DNA of 64,000 bases from Hyphomicrobiales bacterium (GTDB lineage Bacteria > Pseudomonadota > Alphaproteobacteria > Rhizobiales > Rhizobiaceae): positions 189,686-253,685 of the forward strand of contig UCIA01000007.1 in NCBI GenBank assembly GCA_900472295.1, written 5' to 3'. Positions 10,341 through 19,414 of this stretch are shown here, piece after piece; the first letter of the stretch is position 1; every line of letters begins with the position of its first letter. A program made the position numbers and the translations under genes. The notes under the pieces are model-generated. The model was given only the letters and a program-made list of their open reading frames with translations, was not told where the DNA came from and searched no databases.

Positions 10341-11435
10341 TCAGTCCTTCAGCACTTGCGCGGCGTCGTTGCCGATCGAGATGCCGACCTTGTCGCCGCG
10401 CTCGAAACCGCAGCCTGCGCTGCGTGTGTTCTGCTGGCGCACGGTGAAGGCCTCGCCGCTGTCGAGGTGCACATGGATATGCGTGTCGGTGCCGAAATAG
10501 ACGATGTTTTCCACCGTCCCCGACAGGTCGCCCTTGCCCTTGGTCAGCCTGGCATGCTCGGGCCTCACCACCACGGTGGCATTGTCCTTCGGTTGGAAGC
10601 CTTCAGCCACCGTCGCCTCGATCGTCGCGCCGGATTTGAACGTTGCCCGCGCCTTGCCGTTGCCCATGCCGGTGATGGCGGCGGTCAGGAAATTGCTCTC
10701 GCCGATGAAGTCGGCGACGAAACGTTCCGCCGGCTTGTCATAGATGTCCCACGGCGAACCGACTTGCAGAATCTTGCCCGACGACATCACCGCGATGCGG
10801 TCCGACATGGTCAACGCTTCTTCCTGGTCGTGGGTGACGAAGATGAAAGTGATGCCGGTCTCGTGCTGCAGCCGCTTCAGTTCGATCTGCATTTCCTTGC
10901 GCAGCTTGTAGTCGAGCGCCGAGAGCGGTTCGTCGAGCAGCAGCACCTTGGGCTGCGGCGCCAAAGCTCTGGCAAGCGCCACGCGTTGCTGCTGACCACC
11001 GGAGATCTGGCTGGTGCGACGACCCGCCAGCGCTTCCATCTTGACCAGTTTCAGCATCTCGGCGACGCGCGCCTTGATCTCGGCCTTCGGCTTGCCCAGC
11101 ATTTCGAGGCCAAAGCCGATATTGTCGGCGACGGTCATATGCGGGAACAGGGCGTAGGACTGGAAGACGGTGTTGACCGGCCGCTTGAATGGCGGCAATG
11201 GCGCAATGTCCTGGCCGTAGAGCAGGATTTCACCGGCGGTTGGAAAATCGAAGCCGGCAATCAGCCGCAGCAAGGTGGTCTTGCCGCAACCGGATGGACC
11301 CAGCAGGGTGAAGAACTCGTTCTCGCGGATGGATACCGAGACCGTGTCGAGGGCAGCGACCTGCCCTTCACCCGATCCGAAAATTTTACTGACGTTTACG
11401 ACTTCAATTGCATTCCGATCCGGTTTGTCCGGCAC
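10341..11435 (-). CDS. Polyamine-type ABC transporter ATP-binding protein (PotA-like)
   Basis: Energising ATPase of the importer, about 364 residues from the proposed GTG start at 11435 (GAGG six bases upstream). Walker A is GPSGCGKT at residues 46-53, the signature is [14 protein letters not shown], Walker B ends [11 protein letters not shown], and a C-terminal TOBE regulatory domain is present. An upstream ATG at 11534 would add 33 residues without family similarity and would include a strong hairpin, so I consider it unlikely. It is the first gene of the ATPase-permease-permease-receptor set. Confidence 0.9.
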   Translation of the reverse strand: MPDKPDRNAIEVVNVSKIFGSGEGQVAALDTVSVSIRENEFFTLLGPSGCGKTTLLRLIAGFDFPTAGEILLYGQDIAPLPPFKRPVNTVFQSYALFPHMTVADNIGFGLEMLGKPKAEIKARVAEMLKLVKMEALAGRRTSQISGGQQQRVALARALAPQPKVLLLDEPLSALDYKLRKEMQIELKRLQHETGITFIFVTHDQEEALTMSDRIAVMSSGKILQVGSPWDIYDKPAERFVADFIGESNFLTAAITGMGNGKARATFKSGATIEATVAEGFQPKDNATVVVRPEHARLTKGKGDLSGTVENIVYFGTDTHIHVHLDSGEAFTVRQQNTRSAGCGFERGDKVGISIGNDAAQVLKD

Positions 11436-11452
11436 GATACGCCTCACTGTTG

Positions 11453-11478
11453 ACCCCGCTCTTGTTGGCGGGGTTTTT
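11453..11478 (+). terminator. Terminator-like hairpin in the leader of the ABC operon
   Basis: A 7-bp GC-rich stem (ACCCCGC / GCGGGGT, 11453-11459 and 11468-11474) runs into TTTTT on the plus strand. No plus-strand gene ends here. It lies 18 bases upstream of the ATPase GTG start on the other strand, so it may stop antisense transcription or shape the mRNA leader of the importer operon. Confidence 0.5.
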
Positions 11479-11590
11479 CCCCTGTTCGATGTGACCACAC
11501 GGCCGGTATGTTGGCAAGTCCGGCATTGAATCACAGTTCAGTCAGTCATTTCGTCCTGCAAGCAACAATCTTGCAAGCCGCATGCCATTG

Positions 11591-13264
11591 TCAGGCCTGG
11601 TAGGTGACCTTGCCGCCGCAGATTGTCGTCACCGGCCGTATCTTGTGCAGATTGGCCGACGCCGCCTTCTCGACATCATCAGACAAAACCACCAGATCCG
11701 CCATGTAGCCCGGCTTCAGCACGCCTTTGCGATGCTCGGCGAATTCGGCATAGGCGCCCTCGACCGTGTAGGCGGCCAGCGCTTCCTGCAGCGAAAAGCT
11801 CTGGTCCGGGTCGCTTTCTGCCCATGGTTTGCGCAGCAACGCCGCCTGAATGCTCAGGATCGGGTCGATCGCCGCCACGGGCCAGTCCGAGGCGAACACG
11901 ACATGAGCGCCGGCATCCTTCAAAGTCCGCCAGGCATAGCTCAGTGGCCAGCGGGCCGGCCCGATGCGCGACACGGTCGGCTCGAGCGGAAAATCCATGG
12001 CGCCGGGCGGATGCGATGGCTGCATGGAGGCGATGACGCCGAGTTCGGCGAAACGCGGCAAGTCATCGGCGGTGGTCACCTCGATATGCTCGACCCGGTG
12101 CCGGCTGTCGCGCTTACCGTTTGCCTTTTGCGCTGCCTCGTAGCCATCAAGCACAGCGCGCACCGCGCCATCGCCGATCGAATGCACGGCGATCTGCAGG
12201 CCACGCTTGTCGATGGCCACAGCGAGATCGATAAACTGCTCCGGCGTGAACAGCGGCTCGCCGACCCAGTCGGGACGGTCGGCATAGGGCTCGACCATCA
12301 CCGCCGTCCAGGAATCGAGCACGCCGTCATAGAACACCTTGACCATGCTCGACGACAGCCACTCGCTGTCGTAGCGCTCCGCCATGACGGAGGCCTTCTC
12401 CAGCATGTCGAGCGTCATGAAATTCTTGTAGTGGAACGGGATTTTGACGCGGCAGGGCAGGCCTTCCTCGGCCTCGATCTCGGAAAGCAGTTCGAGCTGG
12501 TAGAGATTGCCATCCATGTTCTGGATCGAAGTGATGCCGTGGCGCGCGCACCAGGCAAGCCCGCGCCGCATGATGTCACGGTCGGCGGCGCGCTCGGCGA
12601 CCGACGGCATCGGATCGGGCTCGCCACCGGTCGACAGTCCCAGCCGCACCCGGCTTTCGCCGGCGAGGTCGAGCACCGGACCGAACGCCTCGCCCTCGCG
12701 CAATTCGCCGGCAGCCAGGCCGTCATCGCCCATGACGATCTCATTGCCCGGACCAAGCGTGCGCCCCTGCAGGATGCCGGCCATCTCCAGTGCTTTGGTG
12801 TTGGCCCACATCGTGTGATGGTCGGGCGCGGCCATGCAAAAGGGGCGGTCCGGCAAGATGGCGTCGAGATGGTGGCGCGTCACCCGCTCGTCGCCGAGCA
12901 CAGTGTAGTCGACACCCTGCCCGACCAGCATTTTCGCCTCGGGCAGTGTCGATGCGTAATCGCGGATCGCCTTTTGCAGGGCCTCGAAGCCATGAACGCC
13001 GCCAAGCTGAAGATGCGCGAGCTCGGCCCCTCCGGAGAAAAGATGCATATGGGCTTCGATGAAGCCGGGCAGGACCGAACCGCCCTTGGCGTCGATCACC
13101 TCCGTAGCCGTTCCCTTGAGCGCTTCGATGGCGGCGCGGCTGCCGATGGCTACGATGGCGCCGTCCTTGACGGCAATGGCCTCGGCGGCGGGATTGTCAT
13201 CGTCCATGGTCCGCACGCGACCATTGATGACGATCAGATCAGCACCCGCACCCGTGACAGACAT
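11591..13264 (-). CDS. Amidohydrolase, Amidohydro_3 (YtcJ-like) family
   Basis: Metal-dependent hydrolase of about 557 residues. The N-terminal composite beta domain starts ADLIVINGRVRTMDDDNPAAEA. GGSVLPGFIEAHMHLFSGG supplies the first metal-binding His pair, IAVHSIGDGAVRAVLDGYE a later His, and VFASDWPVAAIDPILSIQAA the conserved Asp region. Members cleave amide, carbamate or C-N bonds, and the actual substrate is rarely predictable. The start at 13264 has GGAG five bases upstream; an ATG 18 codons earlier is possible. It is divergent from the TetR gene and upstream of the polyamine-type importer on the same strand, so it likely acts on a compound the importer brings in. Confidence 0.86.
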   Translation of the reverse strand: MSVTGAGADLIVINGRVRTMDDDNPAAEAIAVKDGAIVAIGSRAAIEALKGTATEVIDAKGGSVLPGFIEAHMHLFSGGAELAHLQLGGVHGFEALQKAIRDYASTLPEAKMLVGQGVDYTVLGDERVTRHHLDAILPDRPFCMAAPDHHTMWANTKALEMAGILQGRTLGPGNEIVMGDDGLAAGELREGEAFGPVLDLAGESRVRLGLSTGGEPDPMPSVAERAADRDIMRRGLAWCARHGITSIQNMDGNLYQLELLSEIEAEEGLPCRVKIPFHYKNFMTLDMLEKASVMAERYDSEWLSSSMVKVFYDGVLDSWTAVMVEPYADRPDWVGEPLFTPEQFIDLAVAIDKRGLQIAVHSIGDGAVRAVLDGYEAAQKANGKRDSRHRVEHIEVTTADDLPRFAELGVIASMQPSHPPGAMDFPLEPTVSRIGPARWPLSYAWRTLKDAGAHVVFASDWPVAAIDPILSIQAALLRKPWAESDPDQSFSLQEALAAYTVEGAYAEFAEHRKGVLKPGYMADLVVLSDDVEKAASANLHKIRPVTTICGGKVTYQA

Positions 13265-13363
13265 CGCGACTCCGCGCTTTTGACGACTGACTGAGACCGA
13301 CATCCTCTTGTCCGACAAGCTGCCGCGTCACCGCAGCGCTATCGAGCGAAAATGATGCCAGTG

Positions 13364-13403
13364 CGCTGTTTTGAAATTCCCCTTGTGATCTCTCAAAACA
13401 GCG
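13364..13403. promoter_or_regulatory. Long inverted repeat, candidate operator
   Basis: Perfect 11-bp arms, CGCTGTTTTGA (13364-13374) and its complement (13393-13403), are separated by 18 bases. It is in the divergent region between the amidohydrolase and the TetR regulator, so it is a candidate binding site for that regulator. The spacing is wide for one TetR dimer. Confidence 0.55.
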
Positions 13404-13413
13404 TGGATAAAAG

Positions 13414-13435
13414 AATGCGACTAATTATTCGCGTT
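13414..13435. promoter_or_regulatory. Second inverted repeat, candidate TetR operator
   Basis: A 22-bp imperfect palindrome with 7-bp arms (AATGCGA / TCGCGTT, one mismatch) around an AT-rich 8-base centre, CTAATTAT. Its size fits a TetR-family operator. It is 11 bases from the longer repeat, in the same divergent promoter region. Confidence 0.45.
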
Positions 13436-13504
13436 TGTCAACGTGCCGAATTTCGAATGTATTGTGGACAGCTTGAGACCGGGTGGGAACGAGGACGTCG
13501 AGCC

Positions 13505-14158
13505 GTGAAGCGCAGTCTCAGCCGCGAAACCAGGATGGCGCTCGAACCGCGCAAGCAGCCGCGGCAGGAACGGTCGAGCAAGGTGGTCGACCGGATACTC
13601 GACGCGGCTCTGATCCTGACGCGGGAGCAGGGAACCAAGACGCCGACGACGCTGGCCATTGCCCGGCGCGCAGGCTTGTCGGTCGGGTCGGTCTACCAGT
13701 ACTTCCCCAACAAGGAAGCCATTCTCCTCGACCTCGCCCGGCGCTGGTTGTCATCCTTTCCCGAGGTGATCGCCAGGCGCATCAAGGTCCCCCCACCCAT
13801 CAACCGTGACGAATTTCGCCAGGAAGTGCGCAAGCTCTTCATCGATACCTCCAGGATATATCTCGAGAACGCCACGCTGATGCCGGTGATCGAGGCCATC
13901 TCGGGCAATGCCGACCTCAGGCCGATCCAGGACGAATATGACGAGCAGATCATCGCGCTCTACGCCGCATGGCTGCAGCATGTGAACCCGGCCCTTGAAG
14001 ACAAGATCGCCAGCCGGCTCGGTGTGCTGATGATGGATGTCGGGCACGCTTGCCGGCTCGTGGGGCTGAAAAGGGACCGCAAGACATACGACCTCATCGA
14101 GGACGATGTGGAAAGAATGTGGCTGGCGCTGGTGAGCCCCTATCTCAACCTTGACTGA
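13505..14158 (+). CDS. TetR/AcrR-family regulator
   Basis: About 217 residues from the proposed GTG at 13505. A TetR-type helix-turn-helix reads VVDRILDAALILTREQ, then TPTTLAIARRAGLSVGSVYQYFPNKEAIL. The remainder is an all-helical ligand domain. ATG codons far upstream (13352) are unlikely because they would place the operator-like repeats in the coding region; an ATG at 13535 is also possible. It is divergent from the amidohydrolase and ABC genes and 23 bases upstream of the acetylpolyamine amidohydrolase, so it probably represses both arms until an amine-type inducer is present. Confidence 0.88.
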   Translation: MKRSLSRETRMALEPRKQPRQERSSKVVDRILDAALILTREQGTKTPTTLAIARRAGLSVGSVYQYFPNKEAILLDLARRWLSSFPEVIARRIKVPPPINRDEFRQEVRKLFIDTSRIYLENATLMPVIEAISGNADLRPIQDEYDEQIIALYAAWLQHVNPALEDKIASRLGVLMMDVGHACRLVGLKRDRKTYDLIEDDVERMWLALVSPYLNLD

Positions 14159-14181
14159 TTGCGCACCGTGAGAGGACCCTT

Positions 14182-15213
14182 ATGAAAACTGTCTATTCGC
14201 CGCTTCACGCCGGCCATGCCGGCCAGATGGAACTGGTCACATCAGCCATCGTGCCAGGCTTCGAAAAGCCGTCGCGGGCCGAATTCATCAAGGCGCGGGT
14301 CGAGAGCGAGAAGCTTGGGCCGATCATCGGACCGGTCGAGCATGATCTGACGGCGGCCAAGCGCATCCACAAATCAGACTATATCGACTTCCTGCCCACC
14401 GTCTGGCCGGAATGGAAGGCCGCCGGCCTGAGCGGCACGGCCATGCCCTTCACCTGGCCGACGCGCGGCCTGCGCGGCGACGTGCCGCCGAAACGCGTCG
14501 ATGCGCTGCTCGGCTACTATTCCTTCGACGCCGGCGCCACCTTCGTCGAAGGCACCTGGACCGCCATCAAATCGTCCTATGACGTGGCGCTGACGGCGGC
14601 CGCTTTGGTCAAGGGCGGCGAACGGTCGGCCTTCGCCCTCTGCCGCCCGCCCGGCCATCACGCCGGCGCCGGTTTCATGGGCGGCTATTGCTACATCAAC
14701 AACGCGGCGGTGGCCGCGCAGTGGTTCCGCGACCAGGGCGCCAAACGCGTCTCGATCCTCGACGTCGACTACCACCATGGCAATGGCACGCAGGAGATCT
14801 TCTATGACCGCGCCGACGTGCAGGTTCTCAATCTGCATGGCGATCCGATGGTCGAGTATCCCTTCTTCCTCGGCCATGCCGACGAACGCGGCGCTGGCGC
14901 CGGTGAAGGCTTCAACATCAACTATCCGATGCCTTTCGGCACCGACTGGGATGCCTGGAACGCCTCGCTGGAAGACGCCTGCGCCAAGCTCTCCGCCTAC
15001 GCGCCCGACATCGTCATCGTCTCGCTCGGCGTCGATACGTTCGAGAAGGACCCGATCAGCCAGTTCAAGCTGAAGAGCCCCGACTATCCGAAGATCGGCC
15101 GCCGCATCGCCAAGCTCGGCCTGCCGACGCTGTTCGTCATGGAAGGCGGTTACGCCGTCGAGGAGATCGGCATCAACGCCGTCGGCGTGCTGTCCGGCTT
15201 CGAGGACCGATAG
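14182..15213 (+). CDS. Acetylpolyamine amidohydrolase (histone-deacetylase fold)
   Basis: Zinc-dependent deacetylase of 343 residues, essentially the length of the Mycoplana acetylpolyamine amidohydrolase. CRPPGHHAG holds the catalytic His159-His160 pair, ILDVDYHHGNGTQ gives zinc ligands Asp196 and His198, VDTFEKDP gives Asp285, and EGGYAVEEIG gives the transition-state Tyr324. Each is one position later than in the Mycoplana enzyme. It would remove acetyl groups from N-acetylputrescine, N-acetylcadaverine or N-acetylspermidine in the cytoplasm. GAGAGGA precedes the ATG, and the gene follows the TetR gene by 23 bases, apparently in one transcript. The nearby polyamine-type importer supports the call. 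Confidence 0.92.
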   Translation: MKTVYSPLHAGHAGQMELVTSAIVPGFEKPSRAEFIKARVESEKLGPIIGPVEHDLTAAKRIHKSDYIDFLPTVWPEWKAAGLSGTAMPFTWPTRGLRGDVPPKRVDALLGYYSFDAGATFVEGTWTAIKSSYDVALTAAALVKGGERSAFALCRPPGHHAGAGFMGGYCYINNAAVAAQWFRDQGAKRVSILDVDYHHGNGTQEIFYDRADVQVLNLHGDPMVEYPFFLGHADERGAGAGEGFNINYPMPFGTDWDAWNASLEDACAKLSAYAPDIVIVSLGVDTFEKDPISQFKLKSPDYPKIGRRIAKLGLPTLFVMEGGYAVEEIGINAVGVLSGFEDR

Positions 15214-15221
15214 AAAGCCGA

Positions 15222-15241
15222 GGGGCGGCCGCAGCCGCCCC
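15222..15241. terminator. Hairpin between convergent genes
   Basis: A perfect 8-bp GC stem (GGGGCGGC / GCCGCCCC) with a CGCA loop sits between the acetylpolyamine amidohydrolase and TMEM43-family stop codons. It lacks a T-run on either side, so a bidirectional terminator role is plausible but not certain. Confidence 0.5.
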
Positions 15242-15252
15242 CACACTTCAAC

Positions 15253-16446
15253 TTAGGCAGCAACGCCCGGGCTGGGAGCGACCACGGGAACGGCCGGCTC
15301 TCGCGACCGACCGATCCTGTAGACAATTACCGCCGCGATCACGCCTGCCGCCAGGATGGCCACCGCCAGCAACGGCCTGTACCAGAACCAGGCGATCGCA
15401 ATCGTCGTCGTGCCGACCAGGATCGCGAGCACGAAGGCGATGATGCCGGTGCCCATCCGCGCCATGCTGCCGAGGAAGGGAATGACGTCGAGGAGCACGC
15501 CGATCGGGCCGAAGAACAGCGCAAAGCCGATGGTCAGCAAAAGCAGGCCGGCGCCGCGCAGCAGCCAGGTGATCAGCGTGTTGGCGCTCACCGCATCGGC
15601 GAACATCTTGTCGGCCGGCACATTACCGGTATCGACCATCAGCAGCGCATCGCCGGCTTGCGTCTGATAAGGCTCGAAACGACTGCCGGCCTGGCGCGCG
15701 ACGATGCTGACCACGCCGAGCGGCGCCAGCTCATAGCCGATGCGATAGTCCCCAAGCGCCGGCGTCGTGGTGTTGAAGCCGAGATAGATCTTGCCGTCGA
15801 CGATGTTGACCCGCTTATTGCCGCTGTAGGCGGCGTCGATCGCCGCCGACTGGTCAGGCGACAGCGAAAATGCCTTGTCGCCTTCGACGCGATCAAGCAC
15901 GGGCGTGTCGAGCGTGAAGCCGCCGAGCTTACCCTCGGGAATCTGGAAGTGCCTGGTGTGGATTTCCATCGGCGGATTCTGGTGGCCGTCCGGCTTCTTG
16001 AAATCCGAGGAGTCGATCTGGCTGTCGTCCCACACGCGGGAATAGCTGTAGGTCGTCACCGTCTCTTCGCCGCCGCCGAGCTTCTTCGTCGTCTCCGACT
16101 TGGACTCTTCCTTCCATTGATACATCTCGACGTTGCGCGACAGCCGCAGCCCCTGCGCCGCAATGCCGAAATCCGGATCCGACAGGCCGCTATCCGCCGT
16201 CATCGGTCCGCTGACATGGACCAGTCTGCCGTCATTGGCGGCATCGACGCTGTCGGCGCCAACTGAGACGACCGCGCCCGACCCCTCAGCCAGAGAGCGC
16301 GCCGTCTGCACCGCACGGCCCTCGTTCCAGAACAGCCCGATCACCATCAGCACGATCAGGATGAGGCCGAAGATGACCCCGCCGACCGCGCGCTTGATCC
16401 GCCCGAACCATGAGACGGACGTGACTTCCCGAAATGAATCGCTCAT
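15253..16446 (-). CDS. TMEM43-family membrane protein
   Basis: About 397 residues. One membrane helix near the N-terminus (GVIFGLILIVLMVIGLFW) is followed by WNEGRA, a hallmark of TMEM43 proteins. Then comes a long extracytoplasmic domain and three to four closely packed membrane helices at the C-terminus (from about residue 285), the TMEM43 layout. The ATG at 16446 has GGGGGA upstream; the open frame extends 91 codons further but without family similarity. The molecular function in bacteria is not established. It follows the M16 peptidase gene by 64 bases on the same strand, so a shared role in envelope protein quality control is a guess. Confidence 0.85.
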   Translation of the reverse strand: MSDSFREVTSVSWFGRIKRAVGGVIFGLILIVLMVIGLFWNEGRAVQTARSLAEGSGAVVSVGADSVDAANDGRLVHVSGPMTADSGLSDPDFGIAAQGLRLSRNVEMYQWKEESKSETTKKLGGGEETVTTYSYSRVWDDSQIDSSDFKKPDGHQNPPMEIHTRHFQIPEGKLGGFTLDTPVLDRVEGDKAFSLSPDQSAAIDAAYSGNKRVNIVDGKIYLGFNTTTPALGDYRIGYELAPLGVVSIVARQAGSRFEPYQTQAGDALLMVDTGNVPADKMFADAVSANTLITWLLRGAGLLLLTIGFALFFGPIGVLLDVIPFLGSMARMGTGIIAFVLAILVGTTTIAIAWFWYRPLLAVAILAAGVIAAVIVYRIGRSREPAVPVVAPSPGVAA

Positions 16447-16510
16447 CGTTTCCCCCGAAACAAAGTTGCCCAAAGATTTCAACGCGGCCGGCGGCCGCGC
16501 GCTTAGCCCA

Positions 16511-19414
16511 TCAATCAGCGTGGATCTGCGCGCCGCAATCGCTGTCGCCGGCGCAAGAGTGCACCGCTCGTGTCGTGCCGCCGTCACCAATACGCCATGG
16601 CGATGCTGACAGCGGCGCTTGCCGCTTGTTGCCGAGGAGGTCAAGCGCCCGCATCGCCGTCTCTTCGCCGGCCTCGTCACGCTTGACGATCTCGACGTCC
16701 TTGAAACCGATGGCGGCAAGCTGGGGCATCACCACATCAGGATCGCCCGCCACCACGATCAGCGACGGATCGAGCGACGCCAGAGCCAGCGCCTGTTTCT
16801 GCACCGCATCGAGTGTCAATTGGGTGCGCGCCGCCATACGGCCTTGCTGGTCTTCCAGCGTCGAGCCGCTGCCAACCGCGGCAATCAGCGACGAGAACAG
16901 ACCGGCTGAAGTTTCGGCTGACCCAGCCAGCGCCCGGCGATAGACGGTCACAGTGCGGTCGACCTCGTCCTGCGCCACCGGCAAGGTGGTCAGGCCGGCA
17001 AATCCCTTGAGGATTTCCGTGATCGCCGGACCGGTGTTGGCGCGCTCGACGGTGGTGGCAACCACCAGTCCCGAGCCGGCCTTCATCGGGCTCATGAGAT
17101 AGCTCGACACGCCATAGGAATAGCCCTTTTCCTCGCGGATCACCGAATTCAACCGGCTGGAAAAATCGGCGCCGAGCAGATTGGAGACCGCCGTCGATTC
17201 GGCCCGCTCGCCTTCGTCTGTGCCGGGCGCCGGCCGGGCCACGAACAGTGCCGACTGGCTGGCGCCGGGTTCGGGCACCAGCAGCACCTTCTGGCCACCA
17301 CCAAAATGCGCTGCCGGCGCTTGCTCGACGACAAAGCCTGTGGCGTCGCTTGTCCAGGCGCCGAATGCTTTTTCGAGGCCGGCAGCGACGGTCGCGACCG
17401 GCATCGGCCCGACACTGTAGAAGGTCACAGCCTTCGGCGTGAACTCCGCCTTGAAGGCTGCTTTCGCTTCGTCGAGTGAGATCGAGGCCAGCGCCTTTGC
17501 CGACCAGTCGACCGCCGCCTTGCCCGGCACCTGCGGGATCAGCGTTGCCTTTGCCACGCGCCCGGCAACGCCCGGCAGGTCAGCCTCGCGGCCGTTCAGC
17601 CAGTCGACCGTCTGCGCCTTCAGCACCGTCCATTCGCTCTTGTCGAAACGCGGCCTCAGCACCGCATCGGCAAGCAGGCCAATGCCCTGGTTGAGCTTCT
17701 CCGGCGGCACGCCAAGCGTCATCATCGTGGTCAGCGTTCCCGCCTGGTGGCCGACACCGGCGCCGATGTCGCTGGCCGCCTTGGCGAAGTCGGCCGAGCC
17801 GCGATCGCCGGCCCCGCGTGTCGCCATGCTGGCGGCAAGCTCCAGCAACCCTTCCTTGCCTTCCGGCACGCTGTTCCAGCCACCGGCGGCACTGGCCGCG
17901 ACATAGACCATCGGCGCTTCCGGCATGGTGTAGTGGACGAGCTTGATGCCGTTGGACAGCGTCGCCGTTTCCATGACAGGCAATTTAGCCGAAGGCGCCT
18001 CACCGGCTGCATGCTTCGGTATGTCGATCGCTGCCCGCTCCGGCGCGGTGAATGGCTGCGGCGTGCCGGACGAGCCGATCAGCGCGTCGGGATAGCCGCC
18101 GCGCGGGCCGGGCTTCAGCACCAGCACGCTGGCGTCTTCCGGTTTCAACAGCCGCTTCATCGTCGCCTCGACATCGGCGGCGCTGGCATTCTTGATGCGC
18201 GGATCGTCGACAAGCGCGCTCTGCGCATCGCCGAGTATGTCGGCATTGTAAGAGACGATGCCGGCGCGATCCTTCAGCGCTTCGCTGCCGAGCCGTGCGG
18301 CCTGCAACAGGCCGGTGCGCGCGCGCTCGACATCGGCCGGATCGAGCGGCGTCTTCAGGAAATCCGCGAACGCCGCTCTCATCGCGCTTTCGAGCGCTTC
18401 CGGCGTAACGCCTTCGGCGGCACCCGCCTCGAAGGTGAAGCGGCCGCCGAGCAGGCCGGCGGTCCAGCTTGCGCTGGCATAGGTGGCGATGCCCTGCTCC
18501 GAGACCAGCCGGTTGCGCAGGAATCCATATTCACTGTTGCCCAACAGTTCGGCGGCAATGCTGAGCGCGCCATTGTCAGGCGACTGCGCCACCGGGCCGC
18601 TGAAGCCGACCACGACCACGGGGCTTGGCAAACGATCTTCGAGCACCAGTTTCAGCCGAGCCTGCGTCGGTTCCGGCACGGCCGGCCGCGCCACGTCGGC
18701 GCCGCGCGCCACCTTGCCGAACGTATCGGCAATCAGCGCCTTGGCGTCATCGATTTTCAGATCGCCGACCAGCACCAGCACCGCATTGTTGGGGAGGTAG
18801 TAGGTGTTGAAGAACCCCCTGACATCGTCGAGCGTCGCCGCATCGAGATCGGCGACCGAGCCGATGACCATGCGGCTGTAGGGATGAGGCTTCGGGAACA
18901 GGCCGGACCAGAAAGCTTCCCAGCCGGAGGCGCCGGCCTTGTCGAGCACGTTCTGGCGCATCTCGTTCTTGACCACCGAGCGCTGCAGGTCGAGCTTGGC
19001 CTGCGTCACCGAACGGCCGAGATTGGCCATGCGGTCGGCCTCCAGCGACAGGATCATCGGCAGCGACGACGACAGCCCGTCGACGTAGTAGACCGTGCCG
19101 TCCTCGGTGGTCCACGCATTGATCTCGTTGCCGAGGGCGGCATGCGCGCCGAACACGTTCGGCCAGGCCGGCGTGCCGGAAAACATCAGATGCTCGAACA
19201 GATGCGCAAAGCCCGAGCGGCCCGCCGGCTCGTTCATGGAGCCAACGCGGTAGCGCAGGTTCATCACCACCTTCGGCGCACGATGGTCGGGCACCAGCAC
19301 CACTTGCAGCCCGTTATCGAGCGCATAGGTGACGATCGGCTCGGCCTTGGCGGGCGCTCCCGCGCCGACAAAAACCGCAAGCACCACCGTGAATGCCAGG
19401 AAAACCTGCTTCAT
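16511..19414 (-). CDS. Double-length M16 zinc peptidase (pitrilysin/PqqL-like)
   Basis: A secreted or periplasmic peptidase of about 967 residues. The signal peptide (MKQVFLAFTVVLAVFVGAGAPAKA) is followed by the inverted zinc motif His71-Leu-Phe-Glu74-His75 in FAHLFEHLMFSGT, with the distal Glu in NEINAWTTEDGTVYYVD and downstream helices. The second half (from about residue 480, ETATLSNGIKLVHYTMPEAP) repeats the M16 fold without HxxEH, so it is the inactive partner. The two halves, often separate genes in rhizobia, are fused here. Two adjacent ATGs exist; 19414 has the better-spaced GGGGG. It is likely transcribed with the TMEM43-like gene. Confidence 0.9.
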   Translation of the reverse strand: MKQVFLAFTVVLAVFVGAGAPAKAEPIVTYALDNGLQVVLVPDHRAPKVVMNLRYRVGSMNEPAGRSGFAHLFEHLMFSGTPAWPNVFGAHAALGNEINAWTTEDGTVYYVDGLSSSLPMILSLEADRMANLGRSVTQAKLDLQRSVVKNEMRQNVLDKAGASGWEAFWSGLFPKPHPYSRMVIGSVADLDAATLDDVRGFFNTYYLPNNAVLVLVGDLKIDDAKALIADTFGKVARGADVARPAVPEPTQARLKLVLEDRLPSPVVVVGFSGPVAQSPDNGALSIAAELLGNSEYGFLRNRLVSEQGIATYASASWTAGLLGGRFTFEAGAAEGVTPEALESAMRAAFADFLKTPLDPADVERARTGLLQAARLGSEALKDRAGIVSYNADILGDAQSALVDDPRIKNASAADVEATMKRLLKPEDASVLVLKPGPRGGYPDALIGSSGTPQPFTAPERAAIDIPKHAAGEAPSAKLPVMETATLSNGIKLVHYTMPEAPMVYVAASAAGGWNSVPEGKEGLLELAASMATRGAGDRGSADFAKAASDIGAGVGHQAGTLTTMMTLGVPPEKLNQGIGLLADAVLRPRFDKSEWTVLKAQTVDWLNGREADLPGVAGRVAKATLIPQVPGKAAVDWSAKALASISLDEAKAAFKAEFTPKAVTFYSVGPMPVATVAAGLEKAFGAWTSDATGFVVEQAPAAHFGGGQKVLLVPEPGASQSALFVARPAPGTDEGERAESTAVSNLLGADFSSRLNSVIREEKGYSYGVSSYLMSPMKAGSGLVVATTVERANTGPAITEILKGFAGLTTLPVAQDEVDRTVTVYRRALAGSAETSAGLFSSLIAAVGSGSTLEDQQGRMAARTQLTLDAVQKQALALASLDPSLIVVAGDPDVVMPQLAAIGFKDVEIVKRDEAGEETAMRALDLLGNKRQAPLSASPWRIGDGGTTRAVHSCAGDSDCGAQIHAD

